Source: Leptodactylus fallax
Lineage: Eukaryota; Chordata; Amphibia; Anura; Leptodactylidae
Assembly (NCBI GenBank): GCA_947044405.1
Contig: CAMRHE010000358.1
Span: forward strand, 1,612,001-1,676,000
Length of the DNA stretch: 64,000 nt
Direction of reading: 5' to 3'
How positions within the stretch are numbered: the first letter of the stretch is position 1; each line of letters begins with the position of its first letter. Below, in pieces: positions 1 through 12,138 of the stretch. The notes below the pieces were generated by a model that did not search any database, was not told the DNA's origin, and saw only the letters and a list, made by a program, of their open reading frames with translations. The position numbers and the translations under genes were made by a program.

Positions 1-814
1 CAACGTACTGATACAGTTAGGTAGTCCCTTTTTACTTTCTATGCATTAACTTGTAAATGAAGCTGGAGCTCCTGGTGACTAAGACATGAAAACATATTAG
101 CTTTCTTCAACTCTTCCTAATGAACATATAAAAAAGAAATCAATTTCAGCATCGATCATTCTCCTTGAACATTTTGTCTCACTAGTATATGCCATTCAAC
201 GTCGAGAATAAATTACTTTTATTTAGGGCAATTTACTTCATTTCCCAGGTTCTGGAAACATGGCTTTTAAAATTGTAGCAAGATAAAATATCACAGCAAG
301 GTATAAGAGCATTTTTGTGTGTATTGAAATCAGCTTTTCCTGTGTGTCTGTATAACAAAGATAATGTTTCTTCCAAATGAGAATTAAAGTACTTCCAAAT
401 TACCTGCACAGATGGGAAGTGTCTTCTTTTTCTTCTTAGCATTCTATGCTGTGGAGATATGTAATGACAATTTAATACTGTTATACCTTCTCCTGGGTAT
501 CCCTGTTGGATTTTGCAGTGTAGTATGTGTCATATCCCTTGACAATGTGTGTGCGTGTTGAGTAATATGGCACATGCTACTACAAATGGAAACTGTGGTA
601 GAATCAATAATGACTTCTCCTTAGTCCATTAATGTAAAAATAGAGACCCAAGGCTGCCCTGTGATAACACATTTTTCACATTATATAAATTGACAATTTG
701 CACCATATGCAGCCTAAAATTGCACCTTAAAAATGTAAAATTGTCCAAAAAGAAAAGTTGTGACTAATAGCATATGGAGGAGTAAAAGCCAAATACGATC
801 CTATGGTCCTTTAG

Positions 815-1216
815 AGGGGTTGTCCAGAGACTTGAAACATTTTAGAAAAGGGTCAGAATGAGTAATAAAATAAAAGCATGAGTCAATTAAAGATGGATTA
901 CTCACCTCACCAATCCCTGACGCTGTCTTCAAATGCCTCGCATTCTGTCTGATCTCTACTTCCTGGTCCTGTCCATGAAAGCCTAGAAAATGCCCGATTG
1001 GCCAATCACTGGTTGAGACAGGTCAGCACTGCAGGTCATGACATTTCTTGTGTGTTGCAAATGGGCCAGGAAGTAGAGACCAGCAGGGACATAGTAAGTG
1101 TCAGAACTCCAGCATTGGGTGATTGTGGAGGGGGCTAATGCCTCTTTTCTTTTTTTTTTTTTTTCTAATCCTTTCTGCCCCTTATGTAAACCATTTTATC
1201 CAGCCAAACAACCCCT
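815..1216. mobile_element. TTAA-flanked MITE, GGGGTTGTCC family
   Basis: The terminal inverted repeats are short and read GAGGGGTTGTCC on the left and ACAACCCCT on the right. The right flank is TTAA (1217-1220) and the left flank TTAG (811-814), probably a mutated TTAA. There is no coding capacity. The family recurs at 6144, 35333, 61312 and 61847. TTAA target duplication is typical of piggyBac-type mobilisation, which is an inference here. Confidence 0.65.
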
Positions 1217-1269
1217 TTAAAGTGGTCTTCTGGCCCCAAATCAATTTTTCATACTGATGACCTATGGTA

Positions 1270-2870
1270 CAGTGGGGAAAAAAAGTATTTAGTCAGCCAC
1301 CTATTGTGCAAGTTCTCCCACTTAAAAAGATGAGGCCGGCCTGTAATTGTCATCATAGGTAGACCTCAACTATGAGAGACAAAATGAGAAAAGATATCTA
1401 GAAAATCAGATTGTCTGATTTTGTAAGAATTTATTTGCAAATTATGGTGGAAAATAAGTATTTGGTCACCTACAAACAAGCAAGATTTCTGGCTCTCACA
1501 GACCTGTAGCTTCTTCTTTAAGAGGCTCCTCTGTCCTCCACTCATTGCCTGTAGTAATGGCACCTGTTTGACATTGTTATCAGTATAAAAGACACCTGTC
1601 CACAACCTCAAACAGTCACACTCCAAACTCCGCTATGGTGAAGACCAAAGAGCTGTGGAAGGGCACCAGAAACAAAATTGTAGACCTGCACCAGGCTGGG
1701 AAGACTGAATCTGCAATAGGCAAGCAGCTTGGTGTGAAGAAATCAACTGTGGGAGCAATAATTAGAAAATGGAAGACATACAAGACCACTGATAATCTCC
1801 CTCGATCAGGGGCTCCACGCAAGATCTCACCCCATGGGGTGAAAATGATCACAAGAACAGTGAGAAAAAATCCCAGAACCACACGGGGGACCTAGTGAAT
1901 GTCCTGCAGAAGGCTGGGACTAACGTAACAAAGGCTAACGTCAGTAACACACTACGCCGCCAGGGACTCAGATCCTGCAGTGCCAGTCGTGTCCCCCTGC
2001 TTAAGCCAGTACATATCCAGGCCCGTCTGAAGTTTGCTAGAGAGCATTTGGATGTTCCAGAAGAGTATTGGGAGAATGTCATATGGTCAGATGAAACCAA
2101 AGTAGAACTGTTTGGTAGAAACACAACTCGTCGTGTTTGGAGGAGAGTGAATGCTGAGTTTCATCCAAAGAACACCATACCTACTGTGAAGCATGGGGGT
2201 GGCAACATCATGCTTTGGGGCTGTTTCTCTGCAAAGGATCAGGACGACTGATCCGTGTATATGAACGAATAAATGGGGCCATGTATTGTGAGATTTTGAG
2301 TGCAAACCTCCTTCCATCAGCAAGGGCATTGAAGATGAAACGTGGCTGGGTCTTTCAGCATGACAATGATCCCAAGAACACCGCCAGGGCAATGAAGGAG
2401 TGGCTTCGTAAGAAGCATTTCAAGGTCCTGGAGTGGCCTAGCCAGTTTCCAGATCTCAACCCCATAGAAAACCTTTGAAGGGAGTTGAAAGTCCGTGTTG
2501 CCCAGTGACAGCCCCAAAACATCACTGCTCTAGAGGAGATCTGCATGGAGGAATGGGCCAACATACCAGCAACAGTGTGTGCCAACCTTGTGAAGACTTA
2601 CAGAAAACGTTTGACCTCTGTCATTGCCAACGAAGGATATATAACAAAGTATTGAGATGAACTTTTGTTATTGACCAAATACTTATTTTCCACCATAATT
2701 TGCAAATAAATTCTTAAAAAATCAGACAATGTGATTTTCTGGATTTGTTTTCTCATTTTGTCTCTCATAGTTGAGGTCTACCTATGATGACAATTACAGG
2801 CCGGCCTCATCTTTTTAAGTGGGAGAACTTGTACAATTGGTGGCTGACTAAATACTTTTTTTCCCCACTG
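1270..2870 (+). mobile_element. Tc1-like transposon, family A, decayed
   Basis: This is a 1601 bp element flanked by TA at 1268-1269 and 2871-2872. It has long inverted repeats of about 200 bp (1270-1470 and 2671-2870) that start CAGTGGGGAAAAAAAG. An internal direct motif (AAGTATTTAGTCAG outside, AAGTATTTGGTCA inside) gives the IR/DR layout known in fish and frog Tc1 elements. The transposase lies between the repeats on the + strand and is broken. It sits in the laforin intron in sense orientation. Confidence 0.95.
1635..2655 (+). pseudogene. Tc1-family transposase, broken (family A)
   Basis: The translation reads as a full-length Tc1/IS630 DD34E transposase of about 340 residues. Paired-like helix-turn-helix DNA-binding regions come first ([20 protein letters not shown]). 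The catalytic motifs WSDETK, HDNDPK and NPIENL follow. It is broken in at least four places. One G is missing from the G run near 1886-1890. A second one-base deletion lies near 2235 (after SAK). TGG has become TGA at 2476-2478. An in-frame TGA follows CAG near 2506, where an arginine is expected. The start at 1635 matches the usual start of this family. The terminal stop is at 2653-2655. It cannot encode an active enzyme. Confidence 0.93.
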
Positions 2871-2872
2871 TA

Positions 2873-5100
2873 TGTATGTTTGTTTTTTTTCAAACAAGGA
2901 TCCAGGTTTTATAATTTCACTAAAACAGATGTGCGCTTAGAAATATTGCAGTTATTTTGCGGTGACTGTATACTTATACAATAGAATGGTGAAATAATAC
3001 AAGTATAGTAAATGGGCAAATGAAAAGCTTAAAATAAAAAGAGGTTGTAAAGGATTATACACTTCTATACTGTAAAAACATGAGTTACTGACTTCTGAAG
3101 GTGATTGTCCTTTTGTATGGAAAATAATTATGGACTTTGCAGCTAGACTAGAGTTACTCTCTGAATTTATCACAATTAAACTGACCGACTACAAAGAATA
3201 TATTGACTTCTGTTCGGTTCAGTATATCAGCAGGACGGTACAGTGCAGTAGGATTCCCGTAGAGTTAAGACTATAGCCACAAATTATAACTTGATATTTA
3301 TTGTAAACTAAAATTAAAACGTGACTTGTTTGGACATTCGGCTGCAAGTTTCATGCAGACTGAAAAATCTGAAAGCTGCTTTGAAAGTTATACAGGAGCA
3401 ATGTTACAATTGGAAGATCAAAACTTTGTCCCAGAAAATAAACTAATGCCATATATGTAGGGTGTAAAATGTATTTATTCCTGCCAGCACAGCTAGAATA
3501 AGTGATTTCTGTTACCCAAACACGAGTAGTAGTGATACACCCAAATTTGACATAGAAAAATATTAGGCTACGGCTACGTTTTGGCCACGACAGTTGTTAC
3601 ACAAGCAAAGATCAGAGTGTTTCCCTTAAACATTGTAAGAAATGTAAGTTAATGGGATTACAGTGTCAGACATCTCGCAGCGGGCCCAACACATGGGGTC
3701 TTAACCTGAGGATGCCTTGTCCGTGGTAAAGTGGCACAGATGGAACATGGTAGACATCTCTATAACGCCCATACCTTCATGGCCCATTCACTTCTCTCAG
3801 TGAGCCTGGGCCGCAAAATGGATAGGTGTAGGATTTGTCCTGAGTGTTGCCCACTGCCACGTATACGGGCCTGTGATAATACACGGGCGTGTGTATGGAG
3901 CCATAGAGATGAATGGGTCAGTGTGTTAACCATGAAGAACACAGCTGGCATAATGACAAAGCACATGGTTGTGTGCATAGAGCCTTAAAACTTTTATATG
4001 TTGTTGTAGGGGCAGTTATTGACGTAATGAACAGACCTTTCTTGTGTCAAGTACAATCTTGTTGCTGAGAAATTCAACTTTTATTCCATAGGCAAATTAG
4101 CTGTTCAGTGCACTTGGGGTGGGGGTCACACCTTTTGGGAGCGCAAGTTTTCTTTTGTGGTCATTGCAAATTACTGTTGGTAGGATATTGCAACCATAAA
4201 AGAAAATGGTTGCTTGGACAGGTCTGGCCCTGCCCTGGGTTCACTGAACAGCTCTTTTGCATATGGAATAAAAGTCGAATTTCTCAGCAGCAAGATTACA
4301 CTTCAACACAGGAAAGGTATGTTCACTATGCCACTAACCAGCTCTATAACACCACGCAAATGGTTTACAAGCAATTTTGTGGTGGTAGACTCCCCTTAAA
4401 GACATTATACAGATTAGATGAACCTGACAATTTCAGTAAGATTTGAATGTCATTGGAATGTCCTGACTCCCACAATGTCAGATGTCAGAGAATAAGGATT
4501 GGGCATGTTGGATTTTAACATAGCCAAGCATCTTTTCTTTAGGGGATTAAGCCACTGCCAGACATAACTGTCTTGTTACCCTTTCCACATTGTTTTGGCA
4601 TTAATATGGATGGCAGGGTTGGAGGGGTACTGCTGTTGGCAATAGCTATCTGAGGCCAGCCAGCCAGTTATCTAAGGTATATGAGCACCTTTGTTCACTT
4701 AACTAGACAGTGGCCCGCCTGGAGAATTTATGGCATGTCCACAGGACATGTCCTATAGATGTGGGTCTCAACTATGGGATCCATATCTATCTTGGCAACA
4801 GGGTTCCCTACTCCTGGTTGCAGAGTGGACAGTATGCCGCACATGTGCAGCTCTCTCCATAGAAATACCCTTTTTACTGTATTGCACACCAGTACATGAA
4901 CTCTGTATATGTCATTGTAAGGAAGAAATGGGGGGTAACTCTCCTAGTGGATTAATGTTCATCAGATCCATTCTCTGGAACCAGTTCCAAATTCTAATAT
5001 TCACCTACAGAGAAATTAAGATTATTTCCAAGTAGAATAATTTTGCACTGTATTCCAATGAGTTCCAGTCACAATTAGTTTTTACACTAATACAATAAAT
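2873..5100. other. Non-coding intronic stretch
   Basis: I see no supportable gene. About 3565-3987 resembles a MITE-type frog repeat that recurs at 45412-45752 and about 13600-13830 (shared words around ATGAATGGGTCAGTGTGTTA). About 4690-4860 also looks repetitive. The rest is unremarkable AT-rich sequence. Confidence 0.5.
3565..3987. repeat. MITE-like interspersed repeat, degraded
   Basis: It shares diverged blocks with 45412-45752 and 13600-13830, including CGGGCGTGTGTATGGAGCCATA-like segments and a GACCCATTCAT / ATGAATGGGTC arm. Ends and target duplication are not clear. Short ORFs inside it are by-products. Confidence 0.4.
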
Positions 5101-5117
5101 ATTTTTTTTTTTTTTAG

Positions 5118-5395
5118 GTAGAGTCCGGGTGCTGCCACAAGCTGTTTATCTCCTATTTGGACTTTTGGAAAATGGCCATACAGTCTATGTTCACTGCAAT
5201 GCTGGAGTTGGTAGATCTACAGCCGCAGTCTGTGGTTTTCTAATGTATGTGATTGGTTGGAGTCTTAGAAAAGTGCAGTACTTCCTAGCGTCAAGAAGGC
5301 CGGCTGTGTACATTGATGAAGAAGCTATGATGCGTGCTGAGGGAGATTTCCTTCAGAAGTTTGGTCAACTCCGTTCTACTGTGTGTAGGATTTAG
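5118..5395 (+). CDS. EPM2A: Laforin (EPM2A), terminal coding exon
   Basis: This exon encodes the last 91 codons of laforin, the glycogen phosphatase whose loss causes Lafora disease in mammals. It removes phosphate from glycogen and partners with the ubiquitin ligase malin. The dual-specificity phosphatase signature [10 protein letters not shown] is present, with the catalytic Cys codon at 5195-5197 and the Arg of the Cx5R loop intact. The ending ([23 protein letters not shown]) is highly characteristic of laforin and collinear with the mammalian C-terminus. The exon opens after a polypyrimidine tract and AG at 5116-5117. It begins in the second base of a Gly codon (phase 1). The stop is TAG at 5393-5395. 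The N-terminal carbohydrate-binding domain and the earlier exons lie outside the window. No breaks are seen. In mammals the 3' side of EPM2A faces a long gene-poor gap, which agrees with the lack of host genes downstream here. Confidence 0.95.
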
Positions 5396-6014
5396 TTCAC
5401 GGTAGTCACTGCATTCATTCTTGGGATTTTTATTTCGGTGCATGTACATTATATATTTCACAGTTTGGCTGAAATCCTAGAGATGCTAATGTATGACTCA
5501 GGATCTGCCCAACCAGACTATTATTCTAAAAATTGTAAAATGGCCTCTATATATATTATCCAAAACAGCAGTACTGTATATACCTCCAAAAACTGTTAAT
5601 GCATATGGACTGTCATTGAGTACTGATGCATCCTGGTTAGTGTAGTTTAGTGCTTTATATGATGTATATGGCATTTGCATATACATAAGCCCATGGCTTA
5701 TCTGATCTGTTGATAGCCAGTTTAGCCCCTATTTTGGTAGGCTACATGAAAGGTACAAACATACTGTACATTGCAGCAGCCGCATGTGAATCCCCAGCAT
5801 ATCATAAAAGTGGAGTGTTACTTAACTAGGAAGGCTAAATTAGAATGAACATTTTGGCATATTTGCACGTTTTTGCAGCTATTAATTATTTATTTGTTAC
5901 AAATATTTCAGCTGGGTGGGTATAATAAATTTATTTATTACTTGCTTAATCACCTTTCATCATTTATTATACAGTATTTAACATGTATTCTGTTTTTCAA
6001 TATTTAAGAATAAA
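5396..6014 (+). other. EPM2A: Probable EPM2A 3' UTR with polyadenylation signals
   Basis: AT-rich sequence follows the laforin stop. Candidate AATAAA signals lie at 5924-5929 and 6009-6014. I cannot tell which is used. No repeat element starts before about 6140, so this is probably unique host sequence. Confidence 0.5.
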
Positions 6015-6143
6015 TCAGTACTATCAACTACAAAATTACAGTGTGTATTAAAATATTAAATAAAAGTAATAAAAAAGTCTTCACACACTTTGAGCATGGA
6101 ATCACACTGTACTGATGCTGATTAATGGAAAAAGACACTTTAA

Positions 6144-6575
6144 AGGGGTTGTCCAGGCAAAAATGGACAATCCTTTTAACTTTTAAATCAGCTGTGGGCA
6201 TTGAAAAAAATAATACTCACCTGTCCCTGATTCTATGATGTCCTCCTGCGCGTTTCGGTTCTTCTGCTTCGGCGGCTTCTCCCGGGTCTCTTCCAGAGTT
6301 CCGCAAAAGCTGCTGATTGGCCTCAGTGGTCATGTGACCGCTGAGGCCAATCAGCGAAGGGCCTGCAATGTCACTACCTGTGACATCATGGGTCCTCTTC
6401 CTGAGGCCAATCAGCGGCTTCAGCGGAACTCCGGAAGAGACCCAGGAGAAGCTGCCGGAGCAAAAGAACTGGGAGCATCGGGGACAGGTAAGTATGCATT
6501 TTTTTTTATTGTTTTCACTGCCAACGGCTGATTTAAACATTAAAAGGGTTGTCCATTTTTGCCTGGACAACCCCT
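6144..6575. mobile_element. TTAA MITE, GGGGTTGTCC family, 432 bp
   Basis: Perfect TTAA duplications flank it at 6140-6143 and 6576-6579. Terminal inverted repeats of about 30 bp begin AGGGGTTGTCCAGGCAAAAA. The interior is itself partly palindromic, with ACTCACCTGTCCC near the left end and GGGACAGGTAAGTATG near the right. There is no transposase. Overlapping ORFs here are palindrome artefacts. Confidence 0.85.
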
Positions 6576-6579
6576 TTAA

Positions 6580-6735
6580 GGCCAGGGCACCACGTCTAGC
6601 GAATCCCATCCACATGTTGCAGAAAAATATGTGCAGCAGAAATGCTGTGTTTTCCAAATACTGCGATTTCCAAAATCGCAATGTATGTCAATTACACCTT
6701 CTGAAACGCCCGCGGTTTCCCTATAGGTATAATTG
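6580..6735. repeat. Interspersed repeat remnant
   Basis: It shares diverged words (GCAATGTATG, CTGCGATTTCCAAAA, TATAGGTATAATTG) with 22875-23045 and 57190-57420. It starts right beside the TTAA MITE. No clear termini. Confidence 0.4.
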
Positions 6736-6786
6736 AAGCCTTAGGGATGTTGTCACATGACAGTGTTTTGAACTGTTCCATATATA

Positions 6787-6930
6787 CAGTCATGACCGTA
6801 AATGTTGGCACCCCTGAAATTTTTCCAGAAAATTATTGCAATTACACATGTTTTGTTATACACATGTTTATTTCCTTTGTGTGTATTGGAACAACACAAA
6901 AAAAAAAAAAAAGAAAAAAAGCCAAAAATT
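6787..6930 (+). mobile_element. Tc1-like terminus, family C (fragment)
   Basis: This is the left end of a Tc1-like element beginning CAGTCATGACCGTAAATG after TA (6785-6786). It matches the ends at 10145 and, inverted, at 42134. Only the terminal repeat remains; it runs into an A-rich tract and no transposase follows. Confidence 0.8.
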
Positions 6931-8144
6931 ATATAATTTAAAAATTTTTTAAAATTTTCTGTGTTTTATTTTATGCTGTTCCCTCTGCATTAAAAATGAC
7001 ATGGCAGCTTTGTCTGGTGGGTCATTGCGATTACGGGAATACCATATTTTTATCGGTTTTATTTCTTTTTACCACTATTGCTGAATAAAACGCCATTTTG
7101 CCCAAATAAACCATTTGCTAGGGATTGTTTGCATTCTGATGTCCATAACTTTTTTACTTTTATGTTGACAAAGCAATGTGAGGACCCTTTTTTGACTTGT
7201 ACCATTTTCTGGTACGTGTAACATTGTGATTATTATTTATTGTTTTTCTGGGGGGAGACAGAATCACCAAAAAACATTAATTTCGCATTACTGGATGGCG
7301 GGTAATCAAAACGACTGTCCTGCCTCTCTCAATGATGCACCCTTTCTCAAAGTCTGTCAACTGGGCAAAATAAATTCCATCGTAGAGGCACGTCTAGCAG
7401 TCAGCGATCTGTTAATGAGAGGTACACTACCCAAAAGTAGCTGCTAACAGCCTTTTTATAGGGCAGTGGGGGAGACGCAGTGTCGACCACACCTGTAGTC
7501 ATTTACATATCTGCCTGGATCATACCAGCATGCTCAGTTTTGCAGCAATCCGACATTGCTGTGTGTATTTTTTTTATCAATGAGTGTATGTTACAAAATG
7601 TATCTATGACACAAATGCTGACTAAAAGTTTAGGTATGGTTTAATATAAAACAACCATGTAAACAGTGCAATAACTATCAAACAATTTAGTAGTGACAAA
7701 ACATAGTTTAGCGCCTGCTGTGTTGCTAAAAATATCACACAACATTTAAGGGTACATTATCCTGTCACAAGTCAAGCTCCACAGAAAACAACACATAGCA
7801 GGCTGACCTATACTTTTCTATGGCGCCATACACACAACTGTGTTCTATCATGGTTCTATGTGGGGGCAATGAGTCTGGATGCAAAACTCAAGGTAGGTCC
7901 TAGACCTGTGGAGAGCATGAACAGCACATGAATGCTATCCATTTGCAGTCCATATTTTCACAGGTACATGCATGCACACTGTTGTGTGCATGTACTGTAG
8001 ACTTAGAGTCCTGGCTAAACCAAAAAACTGTCAACTACATAATTTCTGAAAGATCTAGTTAGGTGACATTCATAAAAGGAGGGAAAGTAAGAAAACAAAA
8101 TCTTCCACTTGTAACCACCAATCAGGGAAACATTACTATTTAAA
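6931..8144. other. Non-coding, repeat-like stretch
   Basis: About 6940-7230 reads like an old interspersed repeat. About 7226-7530 also looks like transposon-derived debris, but no family can be supported. About 7765-7990 is a degraded inverted structure. No gene seen. Confidence 0.4.
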
Positions 8145-9205
8145 TAGAAGCACTCACTGGCGGAGCGTGAGGCAAAGGCTATTGTTTAGCCATTATCTAA
8201 AGTATATATTATATTGCAGACCAGGACCACATGATTCAAATTAGATGGTCCTAGTTACCTAGTGCAGGGGTGCCAGATTCCCCAATTAGGAAGGGTTACT
8301 TGCCCTCATTAGCCAATGATGAGGGTAACCCCGATGCTAGAGTGCCCACTGTATCCCCTATATTAAATGTCTCTCCCTCATCTGCTCTGCTTCCCCATAT
8401 TAAATATAATGGCTCCACCACCTTTCATTTGTGTGGAGAGCAGTATGCAGGAACAATGTGCCACTTGCTCACCGACCCTGCAATGAGCTTATTAGTCTTT
8501 GAAATGATTGTGACTTGATTGTAAGCAACCCGTTAGTGCAGGGACTACAGTAAAAGGAGTCCCTGCACTCAGGGTGGGTTAGCATTAGAGGTGAGCGAAT
8601 CAAAGCTGCAGAAGTGGAATTCGATCCGAATTTCAGGAAAAATTTGATTCATATTGAATCCGAATTTCCTCACGCTTCATGGTAACGATTTGCATTTAGT
8701 TCAAAATGGCTGCTGTACATATTAGGACATGGGGCAAGGAACTCTGGGAACAGGGGATCACCCAAAATGCCATGCGTGCAGCCAATCAGCAGCCAGCCCT
8801 GTGATGTCACATCCCTTTAACCCCTTCACGAGCGCACACGGCATATTTGACCGTTGCATCCAAAGTGTTAAAGCCTCCCGATCGGTCATGGAGCAGGGTG
8901 GTTTTTACAGCTTGGATGCTGCGGTCAAACGTGACCACGGCATCCAAGGGGTTCTGCCATTTTGACGCCCACCCCAGCTCTGCAGCTAATAAATAGCTGT
9001 TTTTGTTAAGTGATTCGCCGCAATTTAATTCGGATTGAACAGAATCATATCGCGAAATTTGGCGATAGTTGCTGAATCGAATTTTTGAATACTTCGCTCA
9101 TCTCTACTTAGCATCCCTGCCATAAGTAACTAGCACCATGTGATGTATACTTTAGCTAAAGGCTAAACCATAGTCTTCTACTGCTCCTCAACTCAGCTCT
9201 ATTTA
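8145..9205. mobile_element. Foldback element interrupted by a hAT-type MITE
   Basis: The arm at about 8150-8275 is a diverged inverted copy of about 9107-9205 (shared GGTTTAGCC, CTAAAGTATA, CTAGTTAC, GCAGGG words in opposite orientation). The right arm is split by the 521 bp element at 8586-9106. The foldback is therefore the older of the two. Confidence 0.6.
8586..9106. mobile_element. hAT-type MITE (TAGAGATGAGCGAA family)
   Basis: The terminal inverted repeats are TAGAGGTGAGCGAA on the left and TTCGCTCATCTCTA on the right. They are flanked by 8 bp direct repeats, GTTAGCAT (8578-8585) and CTTAGCAT (9107-9114), matching 7 of 8. The 8 bp duplication and TAG ends indicate hAT mobilisation. No transposase is present. 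A related left end occurs at 56156. Confidence 0.8.
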
Positions 9206-10142
9206 AAGATGTGGTGCCTGCAGTGGGGTGGGGTTCGGGAGCAAATTTGTATGTTATGGCTACATTTATACATTCTGCTAACAAAATGTGTCTGTCTGTC
9301 TATCTATCTGTCTATCCATACACACACACACATACATAGTCAAATTGCTACATTTTCTGTCTGGGTACCATATAACATTAATATTCTGTGTTTTTGTTCG
9401 GGATTTCAATTTCCCATAAATACCAGTTAAGATTTAGTTGCAAATGTTTGTAAAGGGAAAAGCATCTGAAAAGGAGATAATCTTTAACCTAGAAATGATG
9501 TTTTCTGCCATGTTGATGCATTTCTTCTTTTTCTGTAATTATAAGCAGCTATAAATGCCTCATGAATTTTATATCTCTGAAAGTACAAAATCATTTAAGT
9601 TCATTAAACAAGAACATATTAATGAAGTTGATATTTACCCAAACGTGTGAATTATTTTGCCACTTGAAGACCATGGACATAGTTGTACATCTTTCCACTC
9701 CACCGAACTAACAACTAAATTTAATAAACATTTTTGCCTGCAATATTTTACAAACTTCGTGGGTGATTCAAATTTTGTTTCAGAGACAGGAACTGTCAGA
9801 CATTTTAGGTTTTATGTTCATTAAATACCTAAAGTCTGCTATGTTTATGATAAAGTCTGAATTCATTAACTTTTTCACTGCCAGGGCTGTGGACATATAA
9901 AAATAAAACTGAATTTTAAAATTACAAAAATCTTATTAAAATCTCATACCCATATATTTACAGATGAACAGATATAGCAAGCACTATAGTAACTATTGTG
10001 GTGCATAGAGTTACTGCTCTTTAGCCTTGTACTGCATTAGTGTTATGGTGTGTTACATTCTATAGTGCGCCATATTAAAGGGATTTTTTGAACACAGGGA
10101 TACCTAATGTGTATGTCTTTCACTTTATTTTATTTAGTTTTA
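9206..10142. other. No gene seen
   Basis: AT-rich sequence. It holds a short compound microsatellite (CTGT/CTAT followed by CA) at about 9286-9340 and nothing else I can support. Confidence 0.6.
9286..9340. repeat. Compound microsatellite
   Basis: Runs of CTGT and CTAT are followed by (CA)n. Confidence 0.8.
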
Positions 10143-10370
10143 TACAGTCATGGCTGTTAGTGTTGGCACCCCTGAAATTTTTCCAGAAAATGAAGTATTT
10201 CTCAAAGAAAATTATTGCATTTACACATGTTCTGTTATGCACATGTTTATTTCCTTTGTGTGTATTGGAACAACAGAAAAAAACCTGAGCATTATCTGTT
10301 GACATTTGAATTAAATGAAACGCTATGGCAGGAGACCTAGGAGGACCCCACTGCTGACACAGAGACACGT

Positions 10371-11035
10371 TGTAACGTCTCTGCCTGTTCGGGTCTCTGC
10401 GCCACCCTCCGCTCGCATGCTGCGGTGTAGGAGGCATATTCAGTTTGATTCCTTGCTTAAGGTTCTTGATGCTTAGTCTGAACACTGTCCTAGACTATGT
10501 AATTGAATTTCTGCAACACCCGTCTCCTGCACCTTGTTTCTTTCGGCTCCTCAATAGTTAATCTTAGCCTTGCTTGTGTGATTGACAGCCTATCGTCCAA
10601 TCAAGTCTGGGACAGGTCCTGATTTGCTTAAACAGGTCATCAGCCCTCACATGGGTGCTCGCTATTGAGATTCTGTTTTGTGACTTTGTCCCTGCTAGCT
10701 CCTTTTCTGCTATTACCTGTAATCCTATTCCTGACCTCTGGCTTTGACTTTCACTATTCTCTTGGATTGTGATTTTGTACTGCATTGCTCGACATGTTAC
10801 CGACCCCTTGGCTAGCTGACCTCCCTTTTGTTGTTGTTTGTCCTGTTTGCGTTCTGTGTTGTCACTTATTCAGGGTAGGGACCGGCTCCAGGTTGTCGGC
10901 TGTGACCTAAGACAGTCAGGCAAGAGGCAGGGCCAGTGGGGAGGTTCAGCTTTAGGGCTCACTGTCTTGTTGTGCCCCTCTCCCCAGGGTTCTGCAGCAG
11001 CACTGGGGAATTGCTCAACTGGCAATTCCCTTACA
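10371..11035 (+). mobile_element. Solo LTR (copy 1)
   Basis: This 665 bp unit starts TGTAACG and ends CTTACA, with TG...CA ends. It is flanked by CACGT (10366-10370) and AACGT (11036-11040), a 5 bp duplication with one mismatch. A 662 bp inverted relative at 56328-56989 has an exact 5 bp duplication. No internal retroviral or gypsy coding sequence adjoins it, so it is a solo LTR. Orientation is inferred from a TATAAA-like motif seen best in copy 2. Superfamily (gypsy-type or ERV-type) is not resolved. Confidence 0.8.
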
Positions 11036-12136
<1,101 letters not shown>

Positions 12137-12138
12137 TA

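Larger units (their letters stand above)
1..5117 (+). other. EPM2A: EPM2A last intron (partial)
   Basis: This is sequence upstream of the laforin terminal exon. It ends in a pyrimidine tract and AG at 5102-5117, a good 3' splice acceptor. I see no other laforin exon in it. It holds a TTAA MITE (815-1216), a decayed Tc1 element (1270-2870) and faint repeat remnants. The intron assignment is inferred from the acceptor and from laforin reading in phase immediately after it. Confidence 0.75.

Noticed and set aside
4730..5035. 101-codon ORF just upstream of the laforin exon as a possible earlier exon
   Set aside because: No laforin-like sequence, no suitable donor in phase, and the DNA looks repetitive.
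6217..6736. Overlapping 98-154 codon ORFs on both strands
   Set aside because: They lie in the palindromic TTAA MITE and its neighbour; symmetry produces ORFs on both strands.
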